Source: Luedemannella flava (GTDB lineage Bacteria > Actinomycetota > Actinomycetes > Mycobacteriales > Micromonosporaceae). Taken from it: DNA of 6,990 nt. The notes below the pieces were generated by a model. The model made no database searches. It worked only from the letters and a program-made list of their open reading frames with translations, and was not told the origin of the DNA. Numbering within the stretch: the first letter of the stretch is position 1; each line of letters opens with the position of its first letter. The position numbers and the translations under genes were made by a program. The stretch lies in assembly GCF_039528515.1 (NCBI RefSeq), contig NZ_BAAALT010000102.1, positions 1 to 6,990 of the forward strand, read 5' to 3'. Shown here piece by piece: positions 1 to 6,302 of this stretch.

Positions 1-1100
1 CTGCGGCTGCCGCAGGACCGCCGGCTCGCCGTGTTCACCGCGCTCGGCGGCCGGGGCTACCTGTCCCACCCCGCGGCCGTGCACCGGGCGGCGACCCGGC
101 TCGCGCCGCACGTACGCGGCGTCGTGGCGGTACGCCGCGACGCCCGGGCGGCCGTGCCGCACGGCGTGCCGACCGTCGTCATCGGCGGGTTCGCCTGGCA
201 CCGGGCGATGGCCCGGGCGCGCTGGCTGCTCAGCGATACCCCGCTGGGCGTCCCGGCCCGGGTGACCGGCCGCCGGACGGGGACGGTGCGGGTCCAGTTG
301 CACCACGGGGTGCCGCTGCACGGCGCCGGGCTCGACCGGGCCACCAACGCCGCCGAGGCGGCGGGCGTCGCCGCGGCGGGCGCCCNGCCCTGAGCGCCTC
401 CCCCCACGCGACGGAGGTGTGGCGGCGGGCGTACCCGGGACGGCACGACATCTGGGAGATCGGCCAACCGCGCCTGGACGGGCTGGTCCGCGCCGGCCCG
501 GACGCGGTCGTCAGGGCGCGGCGGCTCTACGGCGTCGAGCCGGGACAGGTGACCGTCCTCTACTCCCCGACCGGCCGGGAGTACCCCCCGCAGGGGCGGC
601 GCGGGCTCCTGCTCGACGCCGAATGGCTGGCCGACGAGCTGGGCCCGCACGTCGTCGTGCTGCAGCGGCACGGCGACACGTACGCCCCCGGCAGCACCGC
701 CCGCCACCCCCGGGTGCGCGACGTGAGCCGCCACCTCGTGCTGGAGCCGCTGCTGCTCGCCGCCGACCTGCTCATCACCGACTACTCGGCGGTGGTCTGC
801 GACTACGTGCTGCTGGACCGGCCGATCGTGCTGCACGCCCCCGACTGGGAGAGCTTCCGGCGCACCACCGGCGTCGCGGTCGACCTGCTCGCCGACCCGC
901 CCGGGGTGGTCGTGCGCGACGCGGCCGAGCTGCTCGCCGTCTGGCGGGGCGGGCTGCTGGACGGCCCGGAGGCGGCCGCGGCGCGGGCGAGGCTGCGCCG
1001 CTGGTGCTGCCCGAACGAGGACGGCCGGGCCGCCGAGCGCCTGGTCAGCCGCCTGTTCCTGGCGCCGGAGCTCGGCGCCGGTCAGACGCCGGCGTCGTAG
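1..1100 (+). CDS. CDP-glycerol glycerophosphotransferase family protein (TagB/TagF-like), 5'-truncated, apparent frameshift at N386
   Basis: Enzymes of this family transfer glycerol-phosphate or related polyol-phosphate units from CDP-glycerol to teichoic-acid-like wall polymers at the inner face of the membrane. The reading frame is open from the window edge, so the true start lies upstream. Bases 1-384 are read in frame 1 and 387-1100 in frame 3. Joined, they give a continuous C-terminal catalytic domain. Frame 1 contains the family motif HHGVPLHGAGLD (301-336), the equivalent of HGTPLK with its catalytic-type histidine. Frame 3 contains WEIGQPRLD (around 453-479), LITDYS (771-788) and APDWESF (837-857), all in the expected order. 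Frame 3 is also open between 387 and the GTG at 417 and reads ALSASPHATEVWRR, the expected linker. This shows one gene rather than two. The acceptor polymer cannot be told from the sequence. The last 19 bases overlap the convergent MmcQ-like gene. Confidence 0.82.
   Translation, partial: AAAAGPPARRVHRARRPGLPVPPRGRAPGGDPARAARTRRRGGTPRRPGGRAARRADRRHRRVRLAPGDGPGALAAQRYPAGRPGPGDRPPDGDGAGPVAPRGAAARRRARPGHQRRRGGGRRRGGRXALSASPHATEVWRRAYPGRHDIWEIGQPRLDGLVRAGPDAVVRARRLYGVEPGQVTVLYSPTGREYPPQGRRGLLLDAEWLADELGPHVVVLQRHGDTYAPGSTARHPRVRDVSRHLVLEPLLLAADLLITDYSAVVCDYVLLDRPIVLHAPDWESFRRTTGVAVDLLADPPGVVVRDAAELLAVWRGGLLDGPEAAAARARLRRWCCPNEDGRAAERLVSRLFLAPELGAGQTPAS
382..390 (+). other. Ambiguous base and apparent one-base frameshift
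   Basis: Base 386 is N. Frame 1, which carries the first half of the glycerophosphotransferase domain, meets TGA at 391-393, while the second half continues in frame 3 from GCC at 387. Restoring one missing base (or removing two) at this point joins the halves without losing family motifs. An N exactly at the break, inside a GC-rich stretch with C runs, favours a sequencing or assembly error over a real mutation. Confidence 0.85.
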
Positions 1101-1429
1101 GCCTGCACGAGCTTCTTCGGTGCGGTGCGCCGCCACGCCTCGATGATCAGCTCACGCAGGTCGTTCGCGTCGACGCCGGCGAGCTTCACGCTCGTCCAGC
1201 CGAACCGCCCCACGTACGGGGCGGAGGTGAACGTCTCCGGGTCCGTGGCGAGCAGCTCCTCCTGCTCCTCGCGGGAGGTCTTGACCGAGACGGCCGGCGA
1301 CCCGTCACCGCCCACCACGAAGATCTTGCCGCGGACCCGCCAGGTCGCGTCGGTCCCCCAGGTCAGCTCCTCGGTGACCTCGGGCAGGGCGAGGCACATC
1401 GCGCGCACCTTCGCCAGCGTGACGGCCAT
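1082..1429 (-). CDS. MmcQ/YjbR family protein
   Basis: A 115-residue single-domain protein, full length for the MmcQ/YjbR family (CyaY-like fold, often called DNA-binding; its actual biochemical role is poorly known). Family features are visible in order: an N-terminal helix with CLALPEVTEELTWG (residues 12-25), the strand RVRGKIFVV (31-39), a VSVKTSREEQEELL segment (47-60), APYVGRFGWTSVKL (70-83) and a C-terminal helix around DLRELIIEAWRRTAPKKL (90-107). There is no signal peptide or membrane segment. The ATG at 1429 is preceded by GGTGAGG, which overlaps the TGA stop of gcvT. The genes are 7 bases apart, so co-transcription and possibly translational coupling with gcvT are likely. A functional link to glycine cleavage is not shown by anything in the protein. 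Confidence 0.86.
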   Translation of the reverse strand: MAVTLAKVRAMCLALPEVTEELTWGTDATWRVRGKIFVVGGDGSPAVSVKTSREEQEELLATDPETFTSAPYVGRFGWTSVKLAGVDANDLRELIIEAWRRTAPKKLVQAYDAGV

Positions 1430-1436
1430 GACCGCC

Positions 1437-2558
1437 TCACCGCACCGACGGGGTGACGAACGGCGGCTTCACCACCGTCATGGTGGAGCGCCGGCCGCGC
1501 ACGTCGACCTCGACCGGGTCGCCCTCGGCCAGGCCGGCGGCCGTGTCGAGCAGGGCCAGCCCGATGCCCACCCGCAGCGTGGGCGAGAACGTCCCGCTGG
1601 TCACCTCGCCCGCCCGGGCCCCACCGGGCAGGTGCACGGCCATGTGCGGGCGCGGGATGCCCCGGTCGGTGGAGCGCAGGCCCCACAGCTGGCGGCGCGG
1701 GCCGGCCGCCTTCTCCGCGGCCAACGCCTCCCGGCCCCAGAACGCCGGCTTTGACCAGCCGACGGCCCAGCCGCAGCGGGCCTGCACGGGCGTGATCTCC
1801 GCCGACAGGTCCTGGCCGTGCAGCGGGTAGCCCATCTCGGTGCGCAGCGTGTCGCGGGCCGCGAGCCCGCACGGCCGCGCGTCGGCCGCCCCGCCGGCCT
1901 TGAGCAGCGCGTCCCAGACCGCCGGGGCGTCCCCGGCACGCACCACCAGCTCGTAGCCGTGCTCGCCGGTGTACCCCGTACGGCAGACCACGCCGGTGGC
2001 GCCGGACGCGCCCGCGCCGTCGAGCGGGGCGACGGCGAAGCTCATGTAGTCGTGCCCCGTGGGCAGGCCGAGGCCGGCGAGCACCTCCGCCGAGCGCGGG
2101 CCCTGCACCGCCAGCACGGCGTGGGCCTCGTGCTCGTCGGTCACGGTGACACCGGGCGGGGCCGCCGCCGCGAGCCGGCGCACGACCTCGGCGGTGTTCG
2201 CCGCGTTCGGGACCAGCAGGACGTGGTCGTCGGCGTGCAGGTAGGCGATCAGGTCGTCCACCACGCCGCCGTCGGCGGCGCAGCACAGCGTGTACTGCGC
2301 CTGGCCGGGGGCGATGCGGCCCAGGTCGTTGGTGAGGCAGGCGTTGACGAAGTCGGCCGCGCCCGGGCCGCTCACGCGGGCCTTGCCGAGGTGTGACACG
2401 TCGAACACGCCGACGCCCTCCCGCACGGCGGCGTGTTCGCGCAGGACACCGCCGCCCGCGTACTCCAGGGGCATCTCCCAGCCGCCGAAGGCGGCAAACT
2501 TCGCACCCAGGGCGACATGCCGCTCATGCAGGGGCGACCTACGCAGTTCCTCACTCAT
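1437..2558 (-). CDS. gcvT: Glycine cleavage system aminomethyltransferase (T protein)
   Basis: GcvT releases ammonia from the aminomethyl group carried on lipoylated H protein and passes the one-carbon unit to tetrahydrofolate, giving 5,10-methylene-THF; it is cytosolic. The product is 373 residues, normal for the family. Visible motifs are SPLHERHVALGAKFAAFGGWEMP (8-30), FDVSHLGK (52-59), LTNDLG (75-80), GGVVDDLIAY (97-106, with the conserved Asp pair at 101-102, one of which is the expected catalytic residue), RTGYTGEHGYEL (193-204), GLAARDTLRTEMG (231-243) and the C-terminal-domain motif GEVTSGTFSPTL (317-328). I chose the ATG at 2558 because MSEELRRSPL matches the family N-terminus. An in-frame ATG at 2591 would add 11 residues with no homology-like content and no ribosome-binding site. 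The chosen start itself has only a weak G-rich leader. The gene is divergent from pepA and probably heads a two-gene unit with the MmcQ-like gene. gcvH and gcvP are not in the window. Confidence 0.95.
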   Translation of the reverse strand: MSEELRRSPLHERHVALGAKFAAFGGWEMPLEYAGGGVLREHAAVREGVGVFDVSHLGKARVSGPGAADFVNACLTNDLGRIAPGQAQYTLCCAADGGVVDDLIAYLHADDHVLLVPNAANTAEVVRRLAAAAPPGVTVTDEHEAHAVLAVQGPRSAEVLAGLGLPTGHDYMSFAVAPLDGAGASGATGVVCRTGYTGEHGYELVVRAGDAPAVWDALLKAGGAADARPCGLAARDTLRTEMGYPLHGQDLSAEITPVQARCGWAVGWSKPAFWGREALAAEKAAGPRRQLWGLRSTDRGIPRPHMAVHLPGGARAGEVTSGTFSPTLRVGIGLALLDTAAGLAEGDPVEVDVRGRRSTMTVVKPPFVTPSVR

Positions 2559-2605
2559 GCCGTCGCCGCCGCTGCGCCCCGGTGCCGGCATGTGTCAACT
2601 GAGCT

Positions 2606-2638
2606 GATGATTCGCTCGCTGCGCTCGCTCATGCTCGC
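2606..2638. repeat. GC-rich direct-repeat element upstream of gcvT
   Basis: The octamer CGCTCGCT occurs twice in near-tandem (2613-2620 and 2622-2629), followed by ATGCTCGC. It lies in the intergenic space between gcvT and pepA, about 50 bases upstream of the gcvT start. The run GAGCGCAGCGAGCGAATC on the minus strand looks to me, from memory, like a short dispersed intergenic motif common in Micromonosporaceae genomes. Only the duplication itself is seen here; dispersal is not shown by this window. Confidence 0.45.
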
Positions 2639-2644
2639 AACCTA
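2639..2644 (-). promoter_or_regulatory. Candidate -10 element for gcvT
   Basis: On the minus strand these bases read TAGGTT, fitting the actinobacterial -10 pattern TAnnnT. A start of transcription near 2632 would leave a leader of about 74 bases before the gcvT ATG. I see no good -35 hexamer at the expected distance, so this is a weak call. Confidence 0.25.
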
Positions 2645-2672
2645 CAACGCGAGGCCGACGCCGGCAGTTTCG

Positions 2673-2690
2673 CCGGGGGAATCACCCCGG
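2673..2690. promoter_or_regulatory. Inverted repeat in the gcvT-pepA divergent promoter region
   Basis: CCGGGG (2673-2678) and CCCCGG (2685-2690) form perfect 6-base arms around a 6-base spacer. The repeat sits between the candidate gcvT -10 and the candidate pepA -10, where a regulator could affect both directions. It may equally be chance in such GC-rich DNA. Confidence 0.3.
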
Positions 2691-2704
2691 GTCACGGGTG
2701 CGGC

Positions 2705-2710
2705 TAGCAT
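2705..2710 (+). promoter_or_regulatory. Candidate -10 element for pepA
   Basis: TAGCAT fits the TAnnnT -10 pattern and would place transcription start near 2717, about 39 bases before the chosen GTG start of pepA. If correct, it also argues against the longer reading that begins with GTG at 2714, which would lie at or ahead of the transcript start. No clear -35 is seen. Confidence 0.35.
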
Positions 2711-2755
2711 CTGGTGCGTCCGCCCCGCCCACACGTACCAGTCCGGAGCCGCGAC

Positions 2756-4324
2756 GTGGCCGCTACCAGCCTTCCGTCCCTGACCACCACTCTCAGCCTG
2801 GTCGACACCGACCCGGCCGAGCTGGCCGTCGACGCGATCGTCGTCGGCCTGCACAGCGCGTCCGGGGACGGCGACCTGTCCGGCCCGCTGCTCGCCCCCG
2901 GGGCGGAGAGCGTGGCCGCGGCGTTCGACGGCAAGCTCGCCGCCACGCTGGCGCTGCTCGGCGCGTCCGGCGGTGCCGGGGAGGTCACCAAGCTCGCGAC
3001 GCTCGGCACGATCAGCTCCCCGGTCATCGCGGCCGTGGGTCTCGGGCCGGTCCCGGACGAGTCGGGCGTGCCGGCCGAGACGCTGCGCCGCGCGGTGGCC
3101 ACCGCCGTGCGCTCCCTGTCCGGCAACGCCAAGGTGGCCCTGGCGCTGCCGGTCCCGGACGGCGCCGACGGCGACGACCTCACCCTGCGGGCGGTCGCGG
3201 AGGGCGCCCTGCTCGGTGGCTACCGGTTCGTGGGCTACAAGACCAAGCCGCAGTCGAGCCGCCGCGACCCGGTGAAGTCGGTCGCGCTGCTCGTGCCGGA
3301 CGCCGGGGACAAGCACGCCAAGGCCGAGATCAAGCGGGCCACCGTGGTGACGGCCGCGGTGGCGCGCACCCGCGACTGGGTCAACACGGCCCCCAACGAG
3401 CTGCGTCCGCCGGACTTCGCCGCCGCCGTGTCGGCCGCCGCGACCACGGCCGGCCTCGAGGTCGAGGTGCTCGACGAGAAGGCGCTGAAGAAGGGCGGCT
3501 TCGGCGGCGTGCTCGCCGTGGGCATGGGCTCGGCCGCCCCGCCGCGCATGGTGATCCTGCGCTACGCCCCCAAGGGCGCCACAACGCACGTCGCGCTCGT
3601 CGGCAAGGGCATCACCTTCGACACCGGCGGCTACGCGATCAAGCCGGCGCAGGGCATGTGGGAGATGAAGTCCGACATGGCCGGCGCCGCCGCCGTGGCG
3701 TCCACGATGATCGCGATCGCCGCGCTCAAGCCGAAGATCGCCGTAACGGCGTACCTGCCCATGGCGGAAAACATGATCTCCGGTACGGCCTACCGGCCCG
3801 GCGACGTCGTCACCATGTACGGCGGCAAGCGGGTCGAGGTGCTCAACCCCGACGCCGAGGGCCGGATGATCCTCGCCGACGCGATCGTGCGCGCCGCCGA
3901 GGACGACCCGGACTACCTGGTGGAGACGTCGACCCTGACCGGCGGCCAGGTCATCTCGCTGGGCAAGAAGATCTCCGGCGTGATGGGCGACGAGACGTTC
4001 ATCGCGCGGGTGGCCGCGGCCGGCGACCGGGTCGGCGAGCCGGCGTGGCCCATGCCGCTGCCGGACGACGTGCGCAAGGGCATGGACTCCGACGTCGCCG
4101 ACATCTCCCAGATCAACGCCGGCATGGACCGGGCCGGCCACATGCTGCAGGGCGGGGTGTTCCTGCGCGAGTTCGTCGCCGACGGCCTGCCGTGGGCGCA
4201 TATCGACATCGCCGGCCCGTCGTACCACAGCGGCGAGGCCACGGGGTACTGGACCAAGGGCGGCACGGCCGTGCCCGTCCGACTGCTGCTGGCGCTGCTG
4301 GACGACATCGCCGCCAACGGCTGA
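2756..4324 (+). CDS. pepA: Leucyl aminopeptidase, M17 family
   Basis: A cytosolic two-metal aminopeptidase that removes N-terminal residues from peptides. The 522-residue product has the M17 N-terminal domain (about 1-180) and the C-terminal catalytic domain. The metal ligands and catalytic residues known from E. coli PepA (K270, D275, K282, D293, D352, E354, R356) all map here with a constant offset of 14: K284 and D289 in GKGITFDTGG, K296, D307 in EMKSDMAG, and D366, E368, R370 in NPDAEGR. Family context motifs NTAPNELRPPDF, AENMISGTAYRPGD and STLTGG are present. The usual signature NTDAEGRL is changed to NPDAEGRM, without loss of the key residues. I chose GTG 2756 because GGAG lies 7 bases upstream; an in-frame GTG at 2714 would add 14 arginine/proline-rich residues without support. 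The gene is divergent from gcvT and convergent with the 107-residue gene downstream. Confidence 0.95.
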   Translation: MAATSLPSLTTTLSLVDTDPAELAVDAIVVGLHSASGDGDLSGPLLAPGAESVAAAFDGKLAATLALLGASGGAGEVTKLATLGTISSPVIAAVGLGPVPDESGVPAETLRRAVATAVRSLSGNAKVALALPVPDGADGDDLTLRAVAEGALLGGYRFVGYKTKPQSSRRDPVKSVALLVPDAGDKHAKAEIKRATVVTAAVARTRDWVNTAPNELRPPDFAAAVSAAATTAGLEVEVLDEKALKKGGFGGVLAVGMGSAAPPRMVILRYAPKGATTHVALVGKGITFDTGGYAIKPAQGMWEMKSDMAGAAAVASTMIAIAALKPKIAVTAYLPMAENMISGTAYRPGDVVTMYGGKRVEVLNPDAEGRMILADAIVRAAEDDPDYLVETSTLTGGQVISLGKKISGVMGDETFIARVAAAGDRVGEPAWPMPLPDDVRKGMDSDVADISQINAGMDRAGHMLQGGVFLREFVADGLPWAHIDIAGPSYHSGEATGYWTKGGTAVPVRLLLALLDDIAANG

Positions 4325-4331
4325 GCGTGAC

Positions 4332-4362
4332 CGCGGCGGGAAGTCACCGGCTTCCCGCCGCG
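4332..4362. terminator. Bidirectional hairpin terminator between pepA and the convergent gene
   Basis: CGCGGCGGGAAG (4332-4343) and CTTCCCGCCGCG (4351-4362) form a perfect 12-bp stem with a 7-base loop. It fills most of the 44-base gap between the pepA stop (4324) and the stop of the minus-strand gene (4369), so it can serve both transcripts. There is no T-run on either side, which is common for actinobacterial terminators. Confidence 0.85.
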
Positions 4363-4368
4363 ACCTCG

Positions 4369-4692
4369 TCAGTTGCCGGCCGCCCGCTTGCGGCGTTCGT
4401 TGAAGTCGCGCATGCGTTGGGGGTAGCCGACCAGCGCGATGTCGTAGACCGGGATGCCCAGGCGGTTGCCGAAGACCCGGGCGGCGTTGTGGTCGGGCAC
4501 GCGCCGTCGAGTCCACTCCCCGTCGTGGGCGATCAGGATGACGGTGGTCTCCGTCACCGTGGTGCGGGGTTCCAGGAAGGCCTCCACCCCGCGCCTGGTT
4601 TGGACAAAATGCTCAAGGTGGGCGAAATCGGCCTTTTCGGCCTCGCGATCGTGGCGCAACCCGGGCGCCGGTCGGCGTCGGAACCAGGCCAC
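4369..4692 (-). CDS. Small protein of unknown function, probably conserved in actinobacteria
   Basis: I cannot assign a function. The 107-residue product is arginine-rich and basic at both ends (MAWFRRRPAP start; NERRKRAAGN end), with a charged, probably helical segment DREAEKADFAHLEHFVQTRRG (15-35). A strand-like core follows, TTVTETTVILIAHDGEWTRRRV (44-65), then an AARVFGNRLGIPVYDIALVGYPQRMRDFNERRK tail (70-102) that reads like a compact alpha/beta fold. There is no signal peptide, membrane segment or known catalytic motif. The GTG start at 4692 is firm: AGGAGG (minus strand, 4705-4700) sits 7 bases upstream. The open frame continues to 4887, but that stretch has no ribosome-binding site and lacks protein-like content. 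I recall similar short proteins annotated as hypothetical in other actinobacteria. It is convergent with pepA and divergent from lpdA, so it is probably transcribed alone. Confidence 0.85.
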   Translation of the reverse strand: MAWFRRRPAPGLRHDREAEKADFAHLEHFVQTRRGVEAFLEPRTTVTETTVILIAHDGEWTRRRVPDHNAARVFGNRLGIPVYDIALVGYPQRMRDFNERRKRAAGN

Positions 4693-4922
4693 CTGGGAAC
4701 CTCCTGGGAGTGACCATCCGGGGTCGTGCGCCCCGCGTGGCGGGTCGGGGCTGGGCCCAAGGGTACTCAACCGCCGCCCGCCGTGTGGACCCACCGTTTC
4801 CGGTCGGTTGAGCTGCCATGACGGCCGGAACGTGTCTTTCGGCACCTCGCGTCGCCCACCGGATCCACAAGTGACAAGATGACCCAAGGTATGCGCCTAT
4901 CGACGCCCCAACTGGAGATGAC
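4693..4922. other. Divergent intergenic region between the 107-residue gene and lpdA
   Basis: I see no gene in these 230 bases. The region must hold promoters for both flanking genes. A 6-base inverted repeat, TTCCGG (4798-4803) with CCGGAA (4825-4830), is present, and GTGACA at 4871-4876 resembles a -35 hexamer, but no -10 sits at a good distance from it. The lpdA ribosome-binding site is GGAG at 4914-4917. Confidence 0.5.
4760..4765 (-). promoter_or_regulatory. Candidate -10 element for the 107-residue gene
   Basis: On the minus strand this reads TACCCT, fitting TAnnnT. It would start a transcript near 4753 with a leader of about 60 bases. No convincing -35 is visible, so confidence is low. 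Confidence 0.25.
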
Positions 4923-6302
4923 GTGAGCGAGCCGAACGCCGAGTTCGACGTTGTGGTGCTGGGCGGTGGCAGCGGCGGCTACGCGGCCGCGCTGCGCGCC
5001 GCGCTGCTGGGCCGGTCCGTGGCACTCATCGAGAAGGACAAGCTGGGCGGCACCTGCCTGCACCGCGGCTGCATCCCCACCAAGGCGCTGCTGCACGCCG
5101 CCGAGGTCGCGGACTCCGCGCGGGAGGCCGCGCAGTTCGGGGTGAAGGCCGACTTCGTCGGCATCGACATGGCCGGGGTCAACGCCTACAAGGACGGCGT
5201 GATCTCGAAGATGTTCAAGGGCCTGCAGGGCCTCATCAAGAGCCGCAGGATCACCGTGGTGAACGGCGCCGGCCGCCTGGTCGGCCCCACGACCGTCGAG
5301 GTGGAGGGCGCCCGCTACACCGGCCGCGACCTCATCCTCGCCACCGGGTCGTACGCGCGCAGCCTGCCCGGCCTCGACGTCGACGGCGAGCGGGTGATCA
5401 CCTCCGACCAGGCGCTCTTCCTCGACCGCGTGCCGACCTCCGCCGTCGTGCTGGGTGGCGGCGTCATCGGCGTGGAGTTCGCCTCCGTGTGGCGCTCGTT
5501 CGGCGCGGATGTGACCATCGTCGAGGCGCTGCCCCGCCTCGTCGCCGCCGAGGACGAGGCGGTCTCCAAGGGCCTGGAACGGCAGTTCCGCAAGCGCGGC
5601 ATCGGCTTCAAGGTGGGCAAGCCCTTCGAGAAGGTCGAGCGCACCGAGGGCGGCGTCCGCGTCGTCATCGCGGGTGGCGAGACGATCGAGGCCGAGCTGC
5701 TGCTCGTGGCCGTCGGGCGCGGCCCGACCACCGCCGGCCTGGGCTACGAGGAGCAGGGCATCGCCATGGAGCGCGGCTTCGTGCTCACCGACGAGCGCCT
5801 GCGCACGAACGTGCCCCACGTCTACGCCGTCGGCGACATCGTGCCCGGCCTGCAGTTGGCCCACCGCGGCTTCCAGCAGGGCATCTTCGTCGCCGAGGAG
5901 ATCGCCGGGCTCAACCCGCCGGTCATCGACGAGCTGGGCATCCCCCGCGTGACGTACTGCGAACCCGAGATCGCCTCGGTGGGTCTCACGGAGGCCAAGG
6001 CCCGGGAGAAGTACGGTGACAAGATCGAGACTGTCACGTACGACCTGACCGGCAACGGCAAGAGCGCGATCCTGAGGACGACGGGCTTCGTCAAGCTCGT
6101 CCGCGCCGCCGACGGCCCGGTCGTCGGCGTCCATATCCTCGGCGCCCGGGTCAGCGAGCTGGTCGGCGAGGCTCAGTTGATCTACAACTGGGAAGCCTTC
6201 CCGGCGGAGGTCGCGCAGTTGATCCACGCCCACCCCACGCAGACCGAGGCCATGGGCGAAGCACACCTGGCCCTGGCCGGAAAGCCGCTGCACGTCCACT
6301 GA
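4923..6302 (+). CDS. lpdA: Dihydrolipoyl dehydrogenase (E3)
   Basis: This FAD enzyme reoxidises dihydrolipoyl groups on E2 proteins and on glycine-cleavage H protein, passing electrons to NAD+. The 459-residue length is normal. In order: the FAD-binding GGGSGG (14-19) with E37 at the end of the second strand; the redox disulfide C45/C50 in GGTCLHRGCIPTK; ATGS (140-143); the NAD-binding loop GGGVIGVEFA (178-187); the second FAD motif AVGD (302-305); and the C-terminal dimerisation domain with the catalytic His-Glu pair H437/E442 in HAHPTQTEAMGE. All catalytic residues are present. The GTG start at 4923 has GGAG 5 bases upstream. sucB follows 69 bases later on the same strand, so the two probably form an E3-E2 unit. 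No E1 gene is seen here; the enzyme probably serves several lipoamide complexes. Confidence 0.96.
   Translation: MSEPNAEFDVVVLGGGSGGYAAALRAALLGRSVALIEKDKLGGTCLHRGCIPTKALLHAAEVADSAREAAQFGVKADFVGIDMAGVNAYKDGVISKMFKGLQGLIKSRRITVVNGAGRLVGPTTVEVEGARYTGRDLILATGSYARSLPGLDVDGERVITSDQALFLDRVPTSAVVLGGGVIGVEFASVWRSFGADVTIVEALPRLVAAEDEAVSKGLERQFRKRGIGFKVGKPFEKVERTEGGVRVVIAGGETIEAELLLVAVGRGPTTAGLGYEEQGIAMERGFVLTDERLRTNVPHVYAVGDIVPGLQLAHRGFQQGIFVAEEIAGLNPPVIDELGIPRVTYCEPEIASVGLTEAKAREKYGDKIETVTYDLTGNGKSAILRTTGFVKLVRAADGPVVGVHILGARVSELVGEAQLIYNWEAFPAEVAQLIHAHPTQTEAMGEAHLALAGKPLHVH

Noticed and set aside
57..1136. Long minus-strand open frame opposite the glycerophosphotransferase gene
   Set aside because: Low-complexity, Arg/Ala/Gly/Pro-rich translation without motifs; a by-product of high GC. 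The plus strand carries the family motifs.
2593..2598. Exact TTGACA on the minus strand upstream of gcvT as a -35 element
   Set aside because: No -10-like hexamer lies 16-19 bases downstream, and it is too close to the gcvT start for the usual arrangement.
2559..2640. Possible glycine riboswitch in the gcvT leader
   Set aside because: Some actinobacterial glycine-cleavage genes have one, but the leader here is short and dominated by the CGCTCGCT repeat. I see no tandem aptamer-like structure.
2642..4516. 624-codon minus-strand open frame opposite pepA
   Set aside because: The translation is His/Arg/Gly-rich with no domain, and it runs through the terminator hairpin and into the 107-residue gene. 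pepA on the other strand is unambiguous.
4693..4887. 65-codon N-terminal extension of the 107-residue protein
   Set aside because: The extension has no ribosome-binding site at its start and crosses the strong AGGAGG that fits the internal GTG. Its sequence is Pro/Gly/Arg-rich with no protein-like pattern.
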